Notes: generated by a model from the letters alone, not told the origin. 64,000 nt of DNA from Tenacibaculum sp. M341 (GCF_004337695.1 NZ_SJXJ01000016.1:1-64000); one strand, 5' to 3'. Numbered from the stretch's first letter, positions 8,352 through 17,587 are shown. A program made the numbers and translations.

Positions 8352-9185
8352 TTAAAGCATTTTAAGGTTGTTAACCTCTTGTTGTGTTAATTCTTTCCAT
8401 CTACCTCTAGGTAAATTTTTCTTAGTAAGTCCGGCAAAAATTACACGGTCAAGTTTTACAACATGATACCCAAAATGGTCAAAAATTTTACGAACAATTC
8501 TGTTACGTCCTGAATGAATTTCTATACCAACTTCTGTTTTCTTTTCACCTTGAACATAAGAAACAGCATCAATGAAAACTTTTTTTCCTTCGATAATTAC
8601 ATCACCTCTTAACTTATTAAGATCAGCTAATGTAAGTTTTTTATCTAAAGAGGCATGGTATAATTTACGAACATTATGTTTTGGATGTGTTAATTTTTTA
8701 GCCAATTCACCATCATTAGTAAATAACAATAACCCAGTAGTATTTCTGTCTAGTCTACCTACAGGATATATACGCTCGTTAGTCGCATTACCTACCAATT
8801 CCATTACAGTTTTTCTACCTCGGTCATCTTCCATTGTAGTAATGTAATTTTTAGGCTTATTTAATAACACATATCTTTTTTGTTCAATAGAAATTAAAGT
8901 ACCATCAAAACGAACAGCATCATCAGGTTGCACTTTATATCCCATTTCAGTAACAAGTTTACCGTTTACAGTAACACTTCCATGTTCTATATAGGTATCA
9001 GCTTCTCTTCTTGAGCATACTCCTGAATTTGAAATAAACTTGTTTAATCTAATTCCAGTAGATTCTTTTTGACTAGATTGTTTATTGTTTGAAGTTGGTT
9101 TACTTTTTGAAAAATTTCTTTTCTTTTGTGGAGGATTGCTGTTACGCCCAGCTTGTCGTCCTCTCGACGAGTTATTTTTATTCAT
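8352..9185 (-). CDS. RsuA/RluB-family rRNA pseudouridine synthase
   Basis: This enzyme isomerises uridine to pseudouridine in ribosomal RNA. The 277-aa protein has a basic, low-complexity N-terminal tail (about 1-45, rich in Asn, Lys, Arg and Ser), an S4 RNA-binding domain (about 45-100, with IRLNKFISNSGVCSRREAD) and the catalytic domain with the Asp-containing motif GRLDRNTTGLLLFTNDG near residue 142. The basic tail is common in Bacteroidota members. The exact target (RluB, RluE, RluF or RsuA type) cannot be told from sequence alone. It leads the transcript that continues into the GAF gene. Confidence 0.92.
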   Translation of the reverse strand: MNKNNSSRGRQAGRNSNPPQKKRNFSKSKPTSNNKQSSQKESTGIRLNKFISNSGVCSRREADTYIEHGSVTVNGKLVTEMGYKVQPDDAVRFDGTLISIEQKRYVLLNKPKNYITTMEDDRGRKTVMELVGNATNERIYPVGRLDRNTTGLLLFTNDGELAKKLTHPKHNVRKLYHASLDKKLTLADLNKLRGDVIIEGKKVFIDAVSYVQGEKKTEVGIEIHSGRNRIVRKIFDHFGYHVVKLDRVIFAGLTKKNLPRGRWKELTQQEVNNLKML

Positions 9186-9207
9186 TTGTAAAAAATTAAA
9201 GTGGGCG

Positions 9208-9215
9208 CAAATATA
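9208..9215 (-). promoter_or_regulatory. -7 promoter box upstream of the pseudouridine synthase gene
   Basis: Minus-strand TATATTTG matches TAnnTTTG and lies 23 bp before the start codon. No clear -33 element is seen at the usual distance. Confidence 0.5.
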
Positions 9216-9271
9216 CTCTAATTTTTTAGTTTATAAATGAGTTTTTAGTTAAAACATTGTATGTTATTGTT

Positions 9272-9883
9272 TTATCCGTATTTTTCTATGATTTCTTTTT
9301 TACTATTCACCTGAAGTTTTTCGTAAATGTTTCTAGTATGGGTTTTTATCGTATTTACTGATAAAAATAATTCATCAGCAATAGAAGCATAGCTTTTTCC
9401 TTTTGCCAATAAATTTAAAATCTCATTTTCTCTTTCAGAAAGTTCTTTCTGTTGAGGAGATTGAAAAGACTCTACAACTTTTCTTGCAATATTACTACTC
9501 ATAGGTGCTCCACCTGCATGTGCTTGTTCTAAAGCATTTATTAATTCTTTGGGTGAAGTATTTTTATTAAGATAACCAACAGCGCCTGCACATAAGGCAT
9601 CAAAAATATATTTTGAGTTTTCGTGAACAGAAATAACAATTGGAAGAATCTTAGGATGTTTTTTCTTTACTTTTTTTATGGTTTCAATTCCATTTATACC
9701 TAATAATTGAATATCAACAAGCATAAGATCTGGCTTTTCTTTAGTTTCTATAAAAGAGATTGCTTCTTCGCCAGAAGTAAAAGAACCAATAGCACTGAAG
9801 TTATTAGAAGAATTAACAATATCAGTAAAGGCTTCTAATATGCTTTCGTTGTCTTCAATTATAATGGTTTTGTATTTGCTCAT
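9272..9883 (-). CDS. NarL/LuxR-type response regulator
   Basis: The 203-aa cytoplasmic transcription factor has a receiver domain (about 1-120) with acidic pocket E10-D11, phosphorylation site D57 in LMLVDIQ and the conserved lysine in LNKNTS. A LuxR-type helix-turn-helix follows (about 140-203, LSERENEILNLLAKGKSYASIA). It begins 2 bp after the sensor kinase gene ends, so the two form a two-component system. The regulon is unknown; the nearby genes on either side point away or belong to unrelated units. Confidence 0.92.
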   Translation of the reverse strand: MSKYKTIIIEDNESILEAFTDIVNSSNNFSAIGSFTSGEEAISFIETKEKPDLMLVDIQLLGINGIETIKKVKKKHPKILPIVISVHENSKYIFDALCAGAVGYLNKNTSPKELINALEQAHAGGAPMSSNIARKVVESFQSPQQKELSERENEILNLLAKGKSYASIADELFLSVNTIKTHTRNIYEKLQVNSKKEIIEKYG

Positions 9884-9885
9884 TT

Positions 9886-12786
9886 CTAGTTGTTTAAATA
9901 CCCTTCAAAAGTTACTAGAGTACCTTTTTCTGAGGAATTGATTGTTAATTGTTGTTCTATTGATTTAGCTCTATCTTTCATATTATTGATTCCATTAATT
10001 CTATTGATTTCTTTTTCTGAAAAACCAATTCCGTTATCTTTTAATGAAATAATTACTTCATTTTTGTCAAAATGGAAGTCTAACTCTACTTTTGAAGCTT
10101 TACTGTGTTTTAAAACATTTGTCATTGCTTCTTTAAAAATCAATACCAATTGTTTACTCCAGTAATATGGTAGTACAATTTGATTTTCATTTAAGTTATG
10201 AGAAGAATAGAAAGAAATTTTAGTGTTTTCAAACAAACTTTCTCCAAAGTCATTTAAATATACTTGTAATTGTTGTAAATCGTCATTTTTATGATCTAAA
10301 GACCATATAAAATCTTTCATACCGTGATACAGGTAATCAGCATCGTTTTTTATTTGTTGTATTTTCTTTTCTCTTTTTTTATCATCTATTTGGTAAGTAT
10401 CATCAATTAACAATCCAGAGGATATAGATATGCTAGCCAATTTGTTACCTAATTCATCGTGAAAATCTCTGGCAACATTTTTACGAACTTCTTTTAAAGC
10501 TTTTTCTAGTTGCTCTTTTTCTTCAATACTCTTTTCAAGCATTTTATTGTTAAGAATACTTTTTTTAAGTCCTTTACCAAGTAGTAAGATTAAAAAACCT
10601 AATGAAAGTGTTATGATAATTATATAAAATGAGGTTTGCTGATGCCAAGGGTATCTTATACTAAATGTATAAGTTTTAGAATATTTCCAATCACTTAAAT
10701 TATCCTTGTATTTAAATTGAATTTTATAATTACCTTGTTTGTTATTGTTAAAGTTTAATTGATTGTTAGAAGTAATTACCCAAGGATCACTATTAAGTTT
10801 ATAGGCTATTTTAATAGATTTAGGGTTTGTAAAGTTGATGGTTTCTAAATTAAACGTTTCTTCTTTTTGTTTTATTAATAAGGTTGTATTGTTTGTAGGG
10901 GAGAACTTTACTGTGTTATCGTACTTAAATAATCCTTTATTACCAGCAACATAAATAAAGTTATTTAATTCTGTTATTTTTTTTACTGAAGTAGATTTTT
11001 GTCCAGTTTCTTTTTCTATTACATAAAAATGATTATTGTATAAAACATTTAATCCCTTTTGAGTTGCAATCCATAAAACTCCATGCTTATCAAAATATAA
11101 ATGATTGATATTGTTACTGGTTAAACCTTCTTCTTTAGTGTAATGAGTTGTTTTTTCTGGTGTTACTTTAAAAATACCATTGTTAGACCCAATCCAAAAA
11201 GTGTCTTTTTTTACTAAAATATTTGAGTAATTTTTTACATTTAAATCAACAGATTTATCCCAGAGTTTAGTTTTCTTACTGTCTAAATTAAGTTCGTAAA
11301 TACCTTGATTGTCAAAGCTAGCAAGAATTTTGTTTTTGTATAAAATTGCACTCTTGGCTTTTCTGAACATGTTTTTATTAAAATAATCAGAATAAATTAC
11401 CTTATCATTTTCAATAAAACGATATTTATTTCCCGAAATATCAATGGTATGATTTTTATAGTTGAAGATAAATTTCTTTCCTCCAATATTTCTAATGATG
11501 GTATTACCTATTTCAGCTTTATATCTTCTTTGGTCACCTGTAGAAGGCATTATACTGTACAAGTTGTTTTTAGCGTCTGTATATAGCGATTCTGTAAAAT
11601 AAGGAGTTCTAATAGATGATATTTTACCTTCAGGATTAAGATTATATATAATGTTTGTTGAAACTATAAAAATATTATCATCAATTTCAACGATATCTCG
11701 TAGATCGGGATTGTAAAAAGATGAGTTGTCTAAAAATAGATTGTTATTATTTAAAATTTGAAATACACCTTGTCCATAGGTAGTCACCCAAATATTATGA
11801 TCATTATCAATTAAAATATCAGAAACATGACTTTTTATTTGTAATTTCTCAGAAAGATTTAAGAGTTGCTTGTCAGTAAAATTATAAGAAAATAATGTTC
11901 TATGTCCATCATTTTTAAAGCTATAAACAAAGTATAATTTGTCATCTATTAAAAGTGTTTGTATCACCTTTCCTTCTTTTAAGTCTAAGTTTTCTTCAAA
12001 AGTTAATGCTCCATTATGAAAAAGAAATAAAGAGTTAAAAGAGGTAGCAATGGTTGTGTTTCCTTGCTTTAGAAAAGATTGAATTATTTTGTCATTTAAA
12101 GCAGGGATGTTTACTTTTTTAAGTTTTTCTGAATTTAATTTATAAACACCAGGGAAAGAAGCTATGCCTGGGTCATTTATTTCAGAGCTAAAAATGTATA
12201 CATTGTTTTTGTCTTTGTATAAATTGACATCTGAAATTATTAAGTTTTTATTAAAAAAAGTTCTAGCGTTTTCTTGTAAAGAAACTTTGTTTATAGAGTC
12301 ATTGTAAACTAAGCTGTAATATTTTAATGTTTTGCTTTTTAAATTATACATGTATTGCATAAAGTTTGAAGCGCCTAATACCAAAGAGTCATTTATTTGG
12401 TATAGTTGATTCACTTTTGTGAATTGATCATTTTTTATATTGGGCTTATAAATACTATCTTTTTGAAGATAGTGTATACCACCACCCCAGGTAGCTAAAA
12501 TAAATTCATTGTTTTTTTTAGTTTCAATAATATCTATTACATAATTAGAAGTAAGTTCTTGATCTGAAATCTGAATGAAGTTTTGTCCATTAAATTTAGA
12601 TATACCAGTGTCAGTACCAATCCAAATAAACCCATTGTTGTCTTGAATTATTTGATAAGTGGTATCATCTGGTAAGCCATTTTCTGTAGTGTAATGTTTA
12701 AAAAGTATTTTTTGAGAAATACTATGCCAACAAAGTAAACAGCATACAAAAGTTATTATATGTTTTTTTATATCAAAGGGGGTCAT
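9886..12786 (-). CDS. Large beta-propeller sensor histidine kinase (HisKA_3)
   Basis: A 966-aa membrane sensor. After a signal segment (about 8-24) comes a long periplasmic region of two-component-regulator propeller repeats (for example YQIIQDNNGFIWIGTDTGIS and the later LYFDKHGVLWIATQKGLNVL) ending in a Y_Y_Y-type domain (about 640-710). One membrane helix lies near 720-740. The cytoplasmic kinase part has a HisKA_3 box with His776 in DFHDELGNKLA and an HATPase with KEAMTNVLKHSKAS and DNGIGF. It resembles the SusR/BT-type periplasmic sensors but ends in a NarL-partner kinase and has no fused regulator. The ligand is unknown. It feeds the regulator gene 2 bp downstream. Confidence 0.92.
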   Translation of the reverse strand: MTPFDIKKHIITFVCCLLCWHSISQKILFKHYTTENGLPDDTTYQIIQDNNGFIWIGTDTGISKFNGQNFIQISDQELTSNYVIDIIETKKNNEFILATWGGGIHYLQKDSIYKPNIKNDQFTKVNQLYQINDSLVLGASNFMQYMYNLKSKTLKYYSLVYNDSINKVSLQENARTFFNKNLIISDVNLYKDKNNVYIFSSEINDPGIASFPGVYKLNSEKLKKVNIPALNDKIIQSFLKQGNTTIATSFNSLFLFHNGALTFEENLDLKEGKVIQTLLIDDKLYFVYSFKNDGHRTLFSYNFTDKQLLNLSEKLQIKSHVSDILIDNDHNIWVTTYGQGVFQILNNNNLFLDNSSFYNPDLRDIVEIDDNIFIVSTNIIYNLNPEGKISSIRTPYFTESLYTDAKNNLYSIMPSTGDQRRYKAEIGNTIIRNIGGKKFIFNYKNHTIDISGNKYRFIENDKVIYSDYFNKNMFRKAKSAILYKNKILASFDNQGIYELNLDSKKTKLWDKSVDLNVKNYSNILVKKDTFWIGSNNGIFKVTPEKTTHYTKEEGLTSNNINHLYFDKHGVLWIATQKGLNVLYNNHFYVIEKETGQKSTSVKKITELNNFIYVAGNKGLFKYDNTVKFSPTNNTTLLIKQKEETFNLETINFTNPKSIKIAYKLNSDPWVITSNNQLNFNNNKQGNYKIQFKYKDNLSDWKYSKTYTFSIRYPWHQQTSFYIIIITLSLGFLILLLGKGLKKSILNNKMLEKSIEEKEQLEKALKEVRKNVARDFHDELGNKLASISISSGLLIDDTYQIDDKKREKKIQQIKNDADYLYHGMKDFIWSLDHKNDDLQQLQVYLNDFGESLFENTKISFYSSHNLNENQIVLPYYWSKQLVLIFKEAMTNVLKHSKASKVELDFHFDKNEVIISLKDNGIGFSEKEINRINGINNMKDRAKSIEQQLTINSSEKGTLVTFEGYLNN

Positions 12787-12911
12787 AATTTACTTATACA
12801 AATATCAACAAAACAATATAAATAAAAATCACCCAAAACGGGTGAGTGATGATAGAATTTAGATATTAACTTTGTTTTTAGGGGATTATTAACATAAAAA
12901 GAATAAGGGAG

Positions 12912-13082
12912 ATGGTTTGTCCAAGCTGTGATTCAAAACTGATTAGAAAGAATAAAAGAAGTGTAATACAAAAAATATTGCTATTTCAACCAACTTATAA
13001 ATGTGGGGTTTGTAAAACACATTTCAAAAAAAGTAAAAAAATAATAGTTTATAAAGAGAAGCCTGTTCATTTGGTTTCTTAA
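12912..13082 (+). CDS. 56-aa zinc-ribbon small protein
   Basis: An ATG frame preceded by AAGGGAG encodes a 56-aa basic protein with two CxxC pairs, C3-P-S-C6 and C31-G-V-C34, about 25 residues apart, the layout of a treble-clef or zinc-ribbon knuckle. Between them is a basic segment (RKNKRSVIQKIL). Zinc binding is inference from the cysteine pattern. The ribosome binding site is very close to the ATG. It stands alone on the plus strand in the gap between the sensor kinase and the UbiA gene, with a terminator 170 bp downstream. No function is recognised. Confidence 0.6.
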   Translation: MVCPSCDSKLIRKNKRSVIQKILLFQPTYKCGVCKTHFKKSKKIIVYKEKPVHLVS

Positions 13083-13250
13083 ACAATTTAGATGATACTT
13101 ATTATTGTGAGCTAATTTTAAGTACTTGTTTAATTTCACGATTTTTATGTTACATAAAATCGACTCAATATGTTCGTTTTTAAGATTTCGAATTTTTGTT
13201 TACGATTGAGAAAGTTTTATGTTAAACGATAGAAAGGGGATTAGAAAACA

Positions 13251-13284
13251 AAAATCGTCTAAATTATTTTAGGCGATTTTTTAT
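13251..13284 (+). terminator. Terminator downstream of the zinc-ribbon gene
   Basis: AAAATCGTCTAAA (13251-13263) pairs with TTTAGGCGATTTT (13268-13280) with one G-U pair and a short loop, followed by TTAT. It is placed to end plus-strand transcription from the small gene at 12912. Confidence 0.65.
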
Positions 13285-13345
13285 AAAGCTCATCAAAAAA
13301 GACATTAAAGTATACTTTATTTAAGGGATTATAAAGTAGGTTTTG

Positions 13346-13381
13346 AAAACTCGAATACCATTCTCTAGGTATTCGAGTTTT
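13346..13381 (-). terminator. Strong terminator for the mevalonate/UbiA operon
   Basis: A perfect 14-bp stem, AAAACTCGAATACC (13346-13359) with GGTATTCGAGTTTT (13368-13381), and an 8-nt loop directly after the UbiA-family stop codon. With A and T runs on both sides it can work in both directions. Confidence 0.8.
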
Positions 13382-13386
13382 ATATT

Positions 13387-14304
13387 TTAATGTAGTTTGT
13401 CAATTATTTTATCTAGTAAAAGAGATTTATCAATTAGCAAAAGACTAAAAACACCTATAAGCAAGAGTATTTTTAGTACGTTGTGAAGTAATTGATATTG
13501 TTTTTTTTGAAATGCTTTCCAAACATTTAAAGCAATAAATAAAAGAGTTATTAAAGCTAAATAGAAATAATATTTCATGTATTCTATTGCTGGATAATCT
13601 GATAAAAAGAAAATAGGTACCAGTGTACAAACAATCAAAAAAATGATAAATTGTTTTGTCTTTTTTTCTCCGTAAGCTACAGGAAAAGTATTGTAATTAT
13701 TAGCAATAGCACCTTTTATGTTTTCTAAATCTTTAATTAATTCTCTAATCATAATTATTAGAAATAAAAATGTAGCATGAATAAAAATAACTTTAGAAAA
13801 GTTTTTGAAATGCACAAAAACTACAAAAAAAGGTAGAATAGTTAATATTGTTGCTGAAATTAAACCAACTAACGGGAATTTTTTAAGTTTATGTGAGTAA
13901 AACCATATACCGAATATGTATACCGAAAAAAAAATAATTGCTTTAAAAGAAACAAAAGTACTAAAGGCAAATGCAACAAAATTTAAAAAGAAATATAGAG
14001 ATAGCTTGGTTTCTTGTTTGATTTGATTGTCAAGTCCTGTTTTAATAGGTTTATTTATTCTATCTGCTTTTCCGTCGTAAAAGTTATTAATGATATATCC
14101 TCCAGCAATTACACAAACAGTAGCAATAACTAAATAGAGTAGATGCCAGTCTAGTAATACATTTTTTAAAGATTTTTCTTTAGAGAAAATAAAAATAGCT
14201 GCTAAATATTGTGCAGCTATTAATACCATAATATTATATCCTCTTACAACAGAAAGTAAGCTAAGTAACTTAACAAATAAAGAGTTGCGCGAGGTGTTGC
14301 TCAT
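13387..14304 (-). CDS. UbiA-family prenyltransferase (GGGP-synthase-like)
   Basis: An integral membrane enzyme that moves a polyprenyl group to an acceptor. The 305-aa protein has about eight or nine hydrophobic helices and the two Asp-rich UbiA motifs: NNFYDGKADRINKP near residue 70 and RELIKDLENIKGA near residue 185. Close Flavobacteriia homologues are usually named geranylgeranylglycerol-phosphate geranylgeranyltransferase, but the true acceptor is not known and the name should be held loosely. It starts 3 bp after mevalonate kinase, so it is made together with isoprenoid precursor enzymes. Confidence 0.85.
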   Translation of the reverse strand: MSNTSRNSLFVKLLSLLSVVRGYNIMVLIAAQYLAAIFIFSKEKSLKNVLLDWHLLYLVIATVCVIAGGYIINNFYDGKADRINKPIKTGLDNQIKQETKLSLYFFLNFVAFAFSTFVSFKAIIFFSVYIFGIWFYSHKLKKFPLVGLISATILTILPFFVVFVHFKNFSKVIFIHATFLFLIIMIRELIKDLENIKGAIANNYNTFPVAYGEKKTKQFIIFLIVCTLVPIFFLSDYPAIEYMKYYFYLALITLLFIALNVWKAFQKKQYQLLHNVLKILLLIGVFSLLLIDKSLLLDKIIDKLH

Positions 14305-14307
14305 AGA

Positions 14308-15234
14308 TTAAAATCTATAGACAAGTTCTAATTTATAATTTTCTAAACTCTTTTGAGCTTTTTCATAGTCTTCGGTGAAACCTAAAATATAACCACCACC
14401 ACCAGAACCACATAGTTTTAGGTAGTAATCATTAGTTTTTAATCCGTTCTCCCAAACTTTATGAAAAGCATTCGGAATCATTGGTTTGAAGTTAGTTAAA
14501 ACTACTTTAGATAAAGATTTAACGTTTTTGAATAAAGACTTAACATTGCCCTTTAAAAAATCGTCAATACAAGCATCTGTGTAGGTAACAAACTCTTCAC
14601 TTAGCATTTTTCTGAAACCTTCATTTTTCATTTTATTCATGAAAAGAGTAACCATCGGTTCTGTTTCACCAATTTGTTCAGAATCTAATAAAAATACAGC
14701 ACCTTTACCTTCCTTTTGAGAAGGAATTCCAGTAGCCTCAATATTTTCTTTAGAGTTGATTAAAATAGGTAGACTTAAATATGAATTTAAAGGGTCTAAA
14801 CCAGAGCTTTTTCCGTGGAAAAAAGATTCCATTAAAGAAAAAATCTCCTTTAGTTTAAGTAATTTATCTCTTGTTAAATTTTCTAGAACCGTTATTTTAT
14901 TATTTGCATATTTCTCATATACAGAGGCAACTAGCGCACCAGAACTACCAATTCCATACCCTTGAGGAATAGAAGAATCGAAGTACATTCCAGCATCAAT
15001 ATCTTTGTTAAAGCTTTCCAAATCGAAAGAAGCTAATTGTGTATCTAAATTATTTAAATAATCACAAAAACGCTTCAAACTTTCATTTGATTTTAGAGCT
15101 TCACCAGATAAGTTTTGAGCTGTTTTTAAAGCACCTTTGTAAGAGTTAAATGGTATTGCCAATCCTTTCGAATCTTTAATAATTCCATACTCTCCAAAGA
15201 GTAATATTTTTGCGTAGAATAAAGGTCCCTTCAT
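14308..15234 (-). CDS. mvk: Mevalonate kinase (GHMP family)
   Basis: Phosphorylates mevalonate in the cytoplasmic mevalonate pathway. The 308-aa GHMP kinase has the N-terminal AKILLFGEYGI, the glycine-rich ATP loop PQGYGIGSSGALVAS (about residues 95-110), the MVK-type FHGKSSGLDPLNSY segment with the likely catalytic Asp and the C-terminal CGSGGGGYILGF. The HGxSSGLD segment favours mevalonate kinase over the phosphomevalonate kinase type. It lies between a YwqK-like gene (38 bp upstream) and the UbiA gene (3 bp downstream), in one operon with diphosphomevalonate decarboxylase. Confidence 0.85.
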   Translation of the reverse strand: MKGPLFYAKILLFGEYGIIKDSKGLAIPFNSYKGALKTAQNLSGEALKSNESLKRFCDYLNNLDTQLASFDLESFNKDIDAGMYFDSSIPQGYGIGSSGALVASVYEKYANNKITVLENLTRDKLLKLKEIFSLMESFFHGKSSGLDPLNSYLSLPILINSKENIEATGIPSQKEGKGAVFLLDSEQIGETEPMVTLFMNKMKNEGFRKMLSEEFVTYTDACIDDFLKGNVKSLFKNVKSLSKVVLTNFKPMIPNAFHKVWENGLKTNDYYLKLCGSGGGGYILGFTEDYEKAQKSLENYKLELVYRF

Positions 15235-15272
15235 TTTCAGAAATCTATCTTTTTTACAAAGATAATCAATAA

Positions 15273-15764
15273 TTAATAAACATTTTTATAAAAGGTTTTC
15301 CAAACCCCTACCTTTTCACCATTTAAGTACTTTCCTTTGGTTTTAATTTTACCAGTTTTGTAGAAAGTTTTCCAAACACCTTCTTGTTTTCCGTCTTTGT
15401 AACGTATGGTCGATTTTAATTCGCCAGTTTCATAATAGATTTTCTTAACACCATTTAAAACTCCATTTTTATAATTGAGTTCGGTGCTAGGATTTCCATT
15501 ATTGAAATAAAAAATAACCTTACCATGAAATTCTTCTTTATTTAACACTTTGTTATAGCTAAATCCTTTCATGTAAAGGTTCCCATTTTTGTAATAATCT
15601 TTAAGTAAATACCCTTTGCGAACTTTTTTAGGATTAGCTCTGTAGTAGGTAGCATTTTCTTGTTGTGTTACTTTTTGATCTTTGGTGTACCAAATTTTTT
15701 GAGCATTGGTTGCCAATGTTGATAAAAAGAAACAACAGAATGCGATAAAGACTATTTTTTTCAT
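15273..15764 (-). CDS. Secreted YwqK/MORN-repeat protein
   Basis: A 163-aa protein with an N-terminal signal peptide (hydrophobic residues 4-20, ATNA before the likely cut) followed by MORN_2-type repeats of the form GxxKxYYExGxL: ending units include NGVKKIYYETGELKS and EGVWKTFYKTGKIKT. Such proteins are often named antitoxin YwqK by homology; there is no toxin gene beside it and I do not infer an antitoxin role. It sits inside the mevalonate operon, 2 bp after the decarboxylase gene. The placement is odd, since it has no obvious part in isoprenoid synthesis. Confidence 0.8.
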   Translation of the reverse strand: MKKIVFIAFCCFFLSTLATNAQKIWYTKDQKVTQQENATYYRANPKKVRKGYLLKDYYKNGNLYMKGFSYNKVLNKEEFHGKVIFYFNNGNPSTELNYKNGVLNGVKKIYYETGELKSTIRYKDGKQEGVWKTFYKTGKIKTKGKYLNGEKVGVWKTFYKNVY

Positions 15765-15766
15765 GG

Positions 15767-16849
15767 TTATATTTTAGTACCTCCTAAACCAGCATAATCA
15801 TTGATAAATTGATTGTTTTGACAGTATTGAGATAATTTTTCTTCTATAAATGATTGTACAGTATCTTTTTCGTTCTTCGGATATAATACGTGTACATTTG
15901 CTCCCGCGTCTAAAGTAAAACAAATATTACTACCTGTAGCAGCCCTGTATTCCCAAATTTCATTGATAACTTTTAAGGTGTTTGGTTTCATTAAAATGAA
16001 ATAAGGTTGGCTTGTTAACATCATGGCATGTAATGTTAGTGCTTCACTTTCTACTAAAGTAATGAAATCTTTAATAGCACCTTCTTGTAGTATTTTAGAT
16101 AATTTATTTAAATTATCATTTGCTTGCTTAAAACGATTTTCTGCATAGGGATGATCAAACATTAAGTTATGACCAACAGTACTAGATACTTGTTTTTCTC
16201 CTTTATCAACTAATAAGATAGTATCTTGATATTCTTTAAAAATAGGAGCCACTTCAAAAGGAAATTGCACACCATACAAATTTGAACTTTCAGGAATTTC
16301 AGGATGTTCTCCCCAAACAACTAAAGGTCCTTCAATACTTCTACTAGCACTTCCAGATCCTAAACGAGCTAAAAAAGAAGCTTTACGTTTTACAAAATCT
16401 TCAGAAATATTAGGATTTAATTCTTTCTCTAAGCTAAGTAAACACATAGCTATGGCACTCATACCACTTGCAGAAGAAGCAATTCCGCTACTATGAGGAA
16501 AAGAATTTTCTGAATTAATGAACATTTTATAAGCTGAGATGTATGGACAGTATTCTAAAATTCGTTCAAAAAAAGTAGTTATTTTAGGTTTAAATTCTTC
16601 TTTCTTATTTCCTTCAAAATAAATTTCAAACTCAATTCCTTCTGAATCCTTTTTTTCAAAGTCAATAGAGGTAATTGTATGACAATTGTTTAAGGTAAAA
16701 CTAATAGAGGCATTTTTTGGTATTTGAGGATTGCTTTTTCCCCAATACTTTACCAATGCAATATTGCTAGGAGTTTGCCATTTGTATGAAGCCTTTTCAA
16801 TTGAAAAATTAAAATTATTTGGTATAAAATCTGCAGTATTCAAAGTCAA
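15767..16849 (-). CDS. mvaD: Diphosphomevalonate decarboxylase
   Basis: Converts mevalonate diphosphate to isopentenyl diphosphate with ATP, the last step of the mevalonate pathway. The 360-aa GHMP-fold protein shows SNIALVKYWGKS near residue 30, the ATP loop PHSSGIASSASGMSAIA near residue 120, the segment ARLGSGSASRSIEGP and the C-terminal FTLDAGANVHVLYP. These are standard decarboxylase signatures. It leads the block mvaD-YwqK-like-mvk-UbiA with gaps of 2, 38 and 3 bp; the two-component genes upstream are in the same direction only 27 bp away and may share the transcript. Confidence 0.95.
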   Translation of the reverse strand: MTLNTADFIPNNFNFSIEKASYKWQTPSNIALVKYWGKSNPQIPKNASISFTLNNCHTITSIDFEKKDSEGIEFEIYFEGNKKEEFKPKITTFFERILEYCPYISAYKMFINSENSFPHSSGIASSASGMSAIAMCLLSLEKELNPNISEDFVKRKASFLARLGSGSASRSIEGPLVVWGEHPEIPESSNLYGVQFPFEVAPIFKEYQDTILLVDKGEKQVSSTVGHNLMFDHPYAENRFKQANDNLNKLSKILQEGAIKDFITLVESEALTLHAMMLTSQPYFILMKPNTLKVINEIWEYRAATGSNICFTLDAGANVHVLYPKNEKDTVQSFIEEKLSQYCQNNQFINDYAGLGGTKI

Positions 16850-16876
16850 AAATTTGGTGTAAATATAAAGCTTAGC

Positions 16877-17587
16877 TTACATTTCAGCTAATTTTTGTAA
16901 TACACTTTCTTTATAACTTCTACTAATAGGTAGGGCTTTATTGTTAATTTCGATATATTCATTAGTGAAAGAAGTTATTTTTGAAATGGAAACTATATAA
17001 GAACGATGAGATCTTAAAAAGCTAAACGAAGGTAATTTAGTTTCTATATTACTAATACTTTCTCTAGTAGTAATTGTTTTATTGATCGTATGAATTTTGA
17101 TATAATCACTTAAGCTTTCTATATAAAGTATTTCTTCAAAATTAATCTTAACCATTTTTCTGTCAGCTCTTACAAAAATGAAATTATTGAGCGCGTTTTC
17201 TTGAGCAGGAGTATTGCTTTTAGTATTAGAAATTTCAAATAGTTTATTGATGGCTTGTAAAAAACGATCAAAAGCAATAGGCTTTAACAAATAATCAACT
17301 GCTTGTAAATTAAAACCATCAACAGCATACTCTCTGTAAGCAGTTGTAAAAATGATTTTAGTTTTTTTGTTAACCGATTTCGCTAAAGATAAACCAGATA
17401 CTTCTGGCATATTAATATCTAAAAACAATAAATCTATTTGTTGTGTATTCAAAAGATTAAAAGCTTCCATAGCATTGGAACACGATTTAATTAATGTCAA
17501 CTGAGGAATTTTTTGAATGTATGAAGCTATAATTTCTCTAGCCATTGGCTCATCATCAACAATAATGCAGTTAATATTAGTGTCCAT
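16877..17587 (-). CDS. LytTR-family response regulator
   Basis: A 236-aa cytoplasmic DNA-binding regulator: receiver domain (about 1-120) with DDE pocket at 11-13 and phosphorylation site D57 in LLFLDINMPE, and a C-terminal LytTR domain (about 135-236) with FVRADRKMVKINFEEILYIES and the FLRSHRSYIV motif. It overlaps the upstream kinase gene by 11 bp, so they are a pair. The 27-bp gap to mvaD leaves open that it is cotranscribed with, or controls, the mevalonate genes. Confidence 0.93.
   Translation of the reverse strand: MDTNINCIIVDDEPMAREIIASYIQKIPQLTLIKSCSNAMEAFNLLNTQQIDLLFLDINMPEVSGLSLAKSVNKKTKIIFTTAYREYAVDGFNLQAVDYLLKPIAFDRFLQAINKLFEISNTKSNTPAQENALNNFIFVRADRKMVKINFEEILYIESLSDYIKIHTINKTITTRESISNIETKLPSFSFLRSHRSYIVSISKITSFTNEYIEINNKALPISRSYKESVLQKLAEM

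Larger units (their letters stand above)
13083..13386. other. Non-coding stretch between zinc-ribbon and UbiA genes
   Basis: No convincing gene is seen here. It contains an imperfect hairpin (CGATTTTTATG at 13139-13149 with CATAAAATCG at 13153-13162) and two terminators at 13251-13284 and 13346-13381. The spacing would allow a long 3-prime untranslated region or a small RNA ending at 13284, but no matching promoter is clear. Confidence 0.5.

Noticed and set aside
13445-13630. 61-aa minus-strand frame inside the UbiA gene
   Set aside because: It lies in another frame of the same strand within a conserved membrane enzyme; composition reflects the overlapping gene.
15273-15764. Toxin-antitoxin system suggested by the YwqK-like name
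   Set aside because: MORN-type repeats alone do not make an antitoxin; the protein is secreted and no toxin gene is adjacent.
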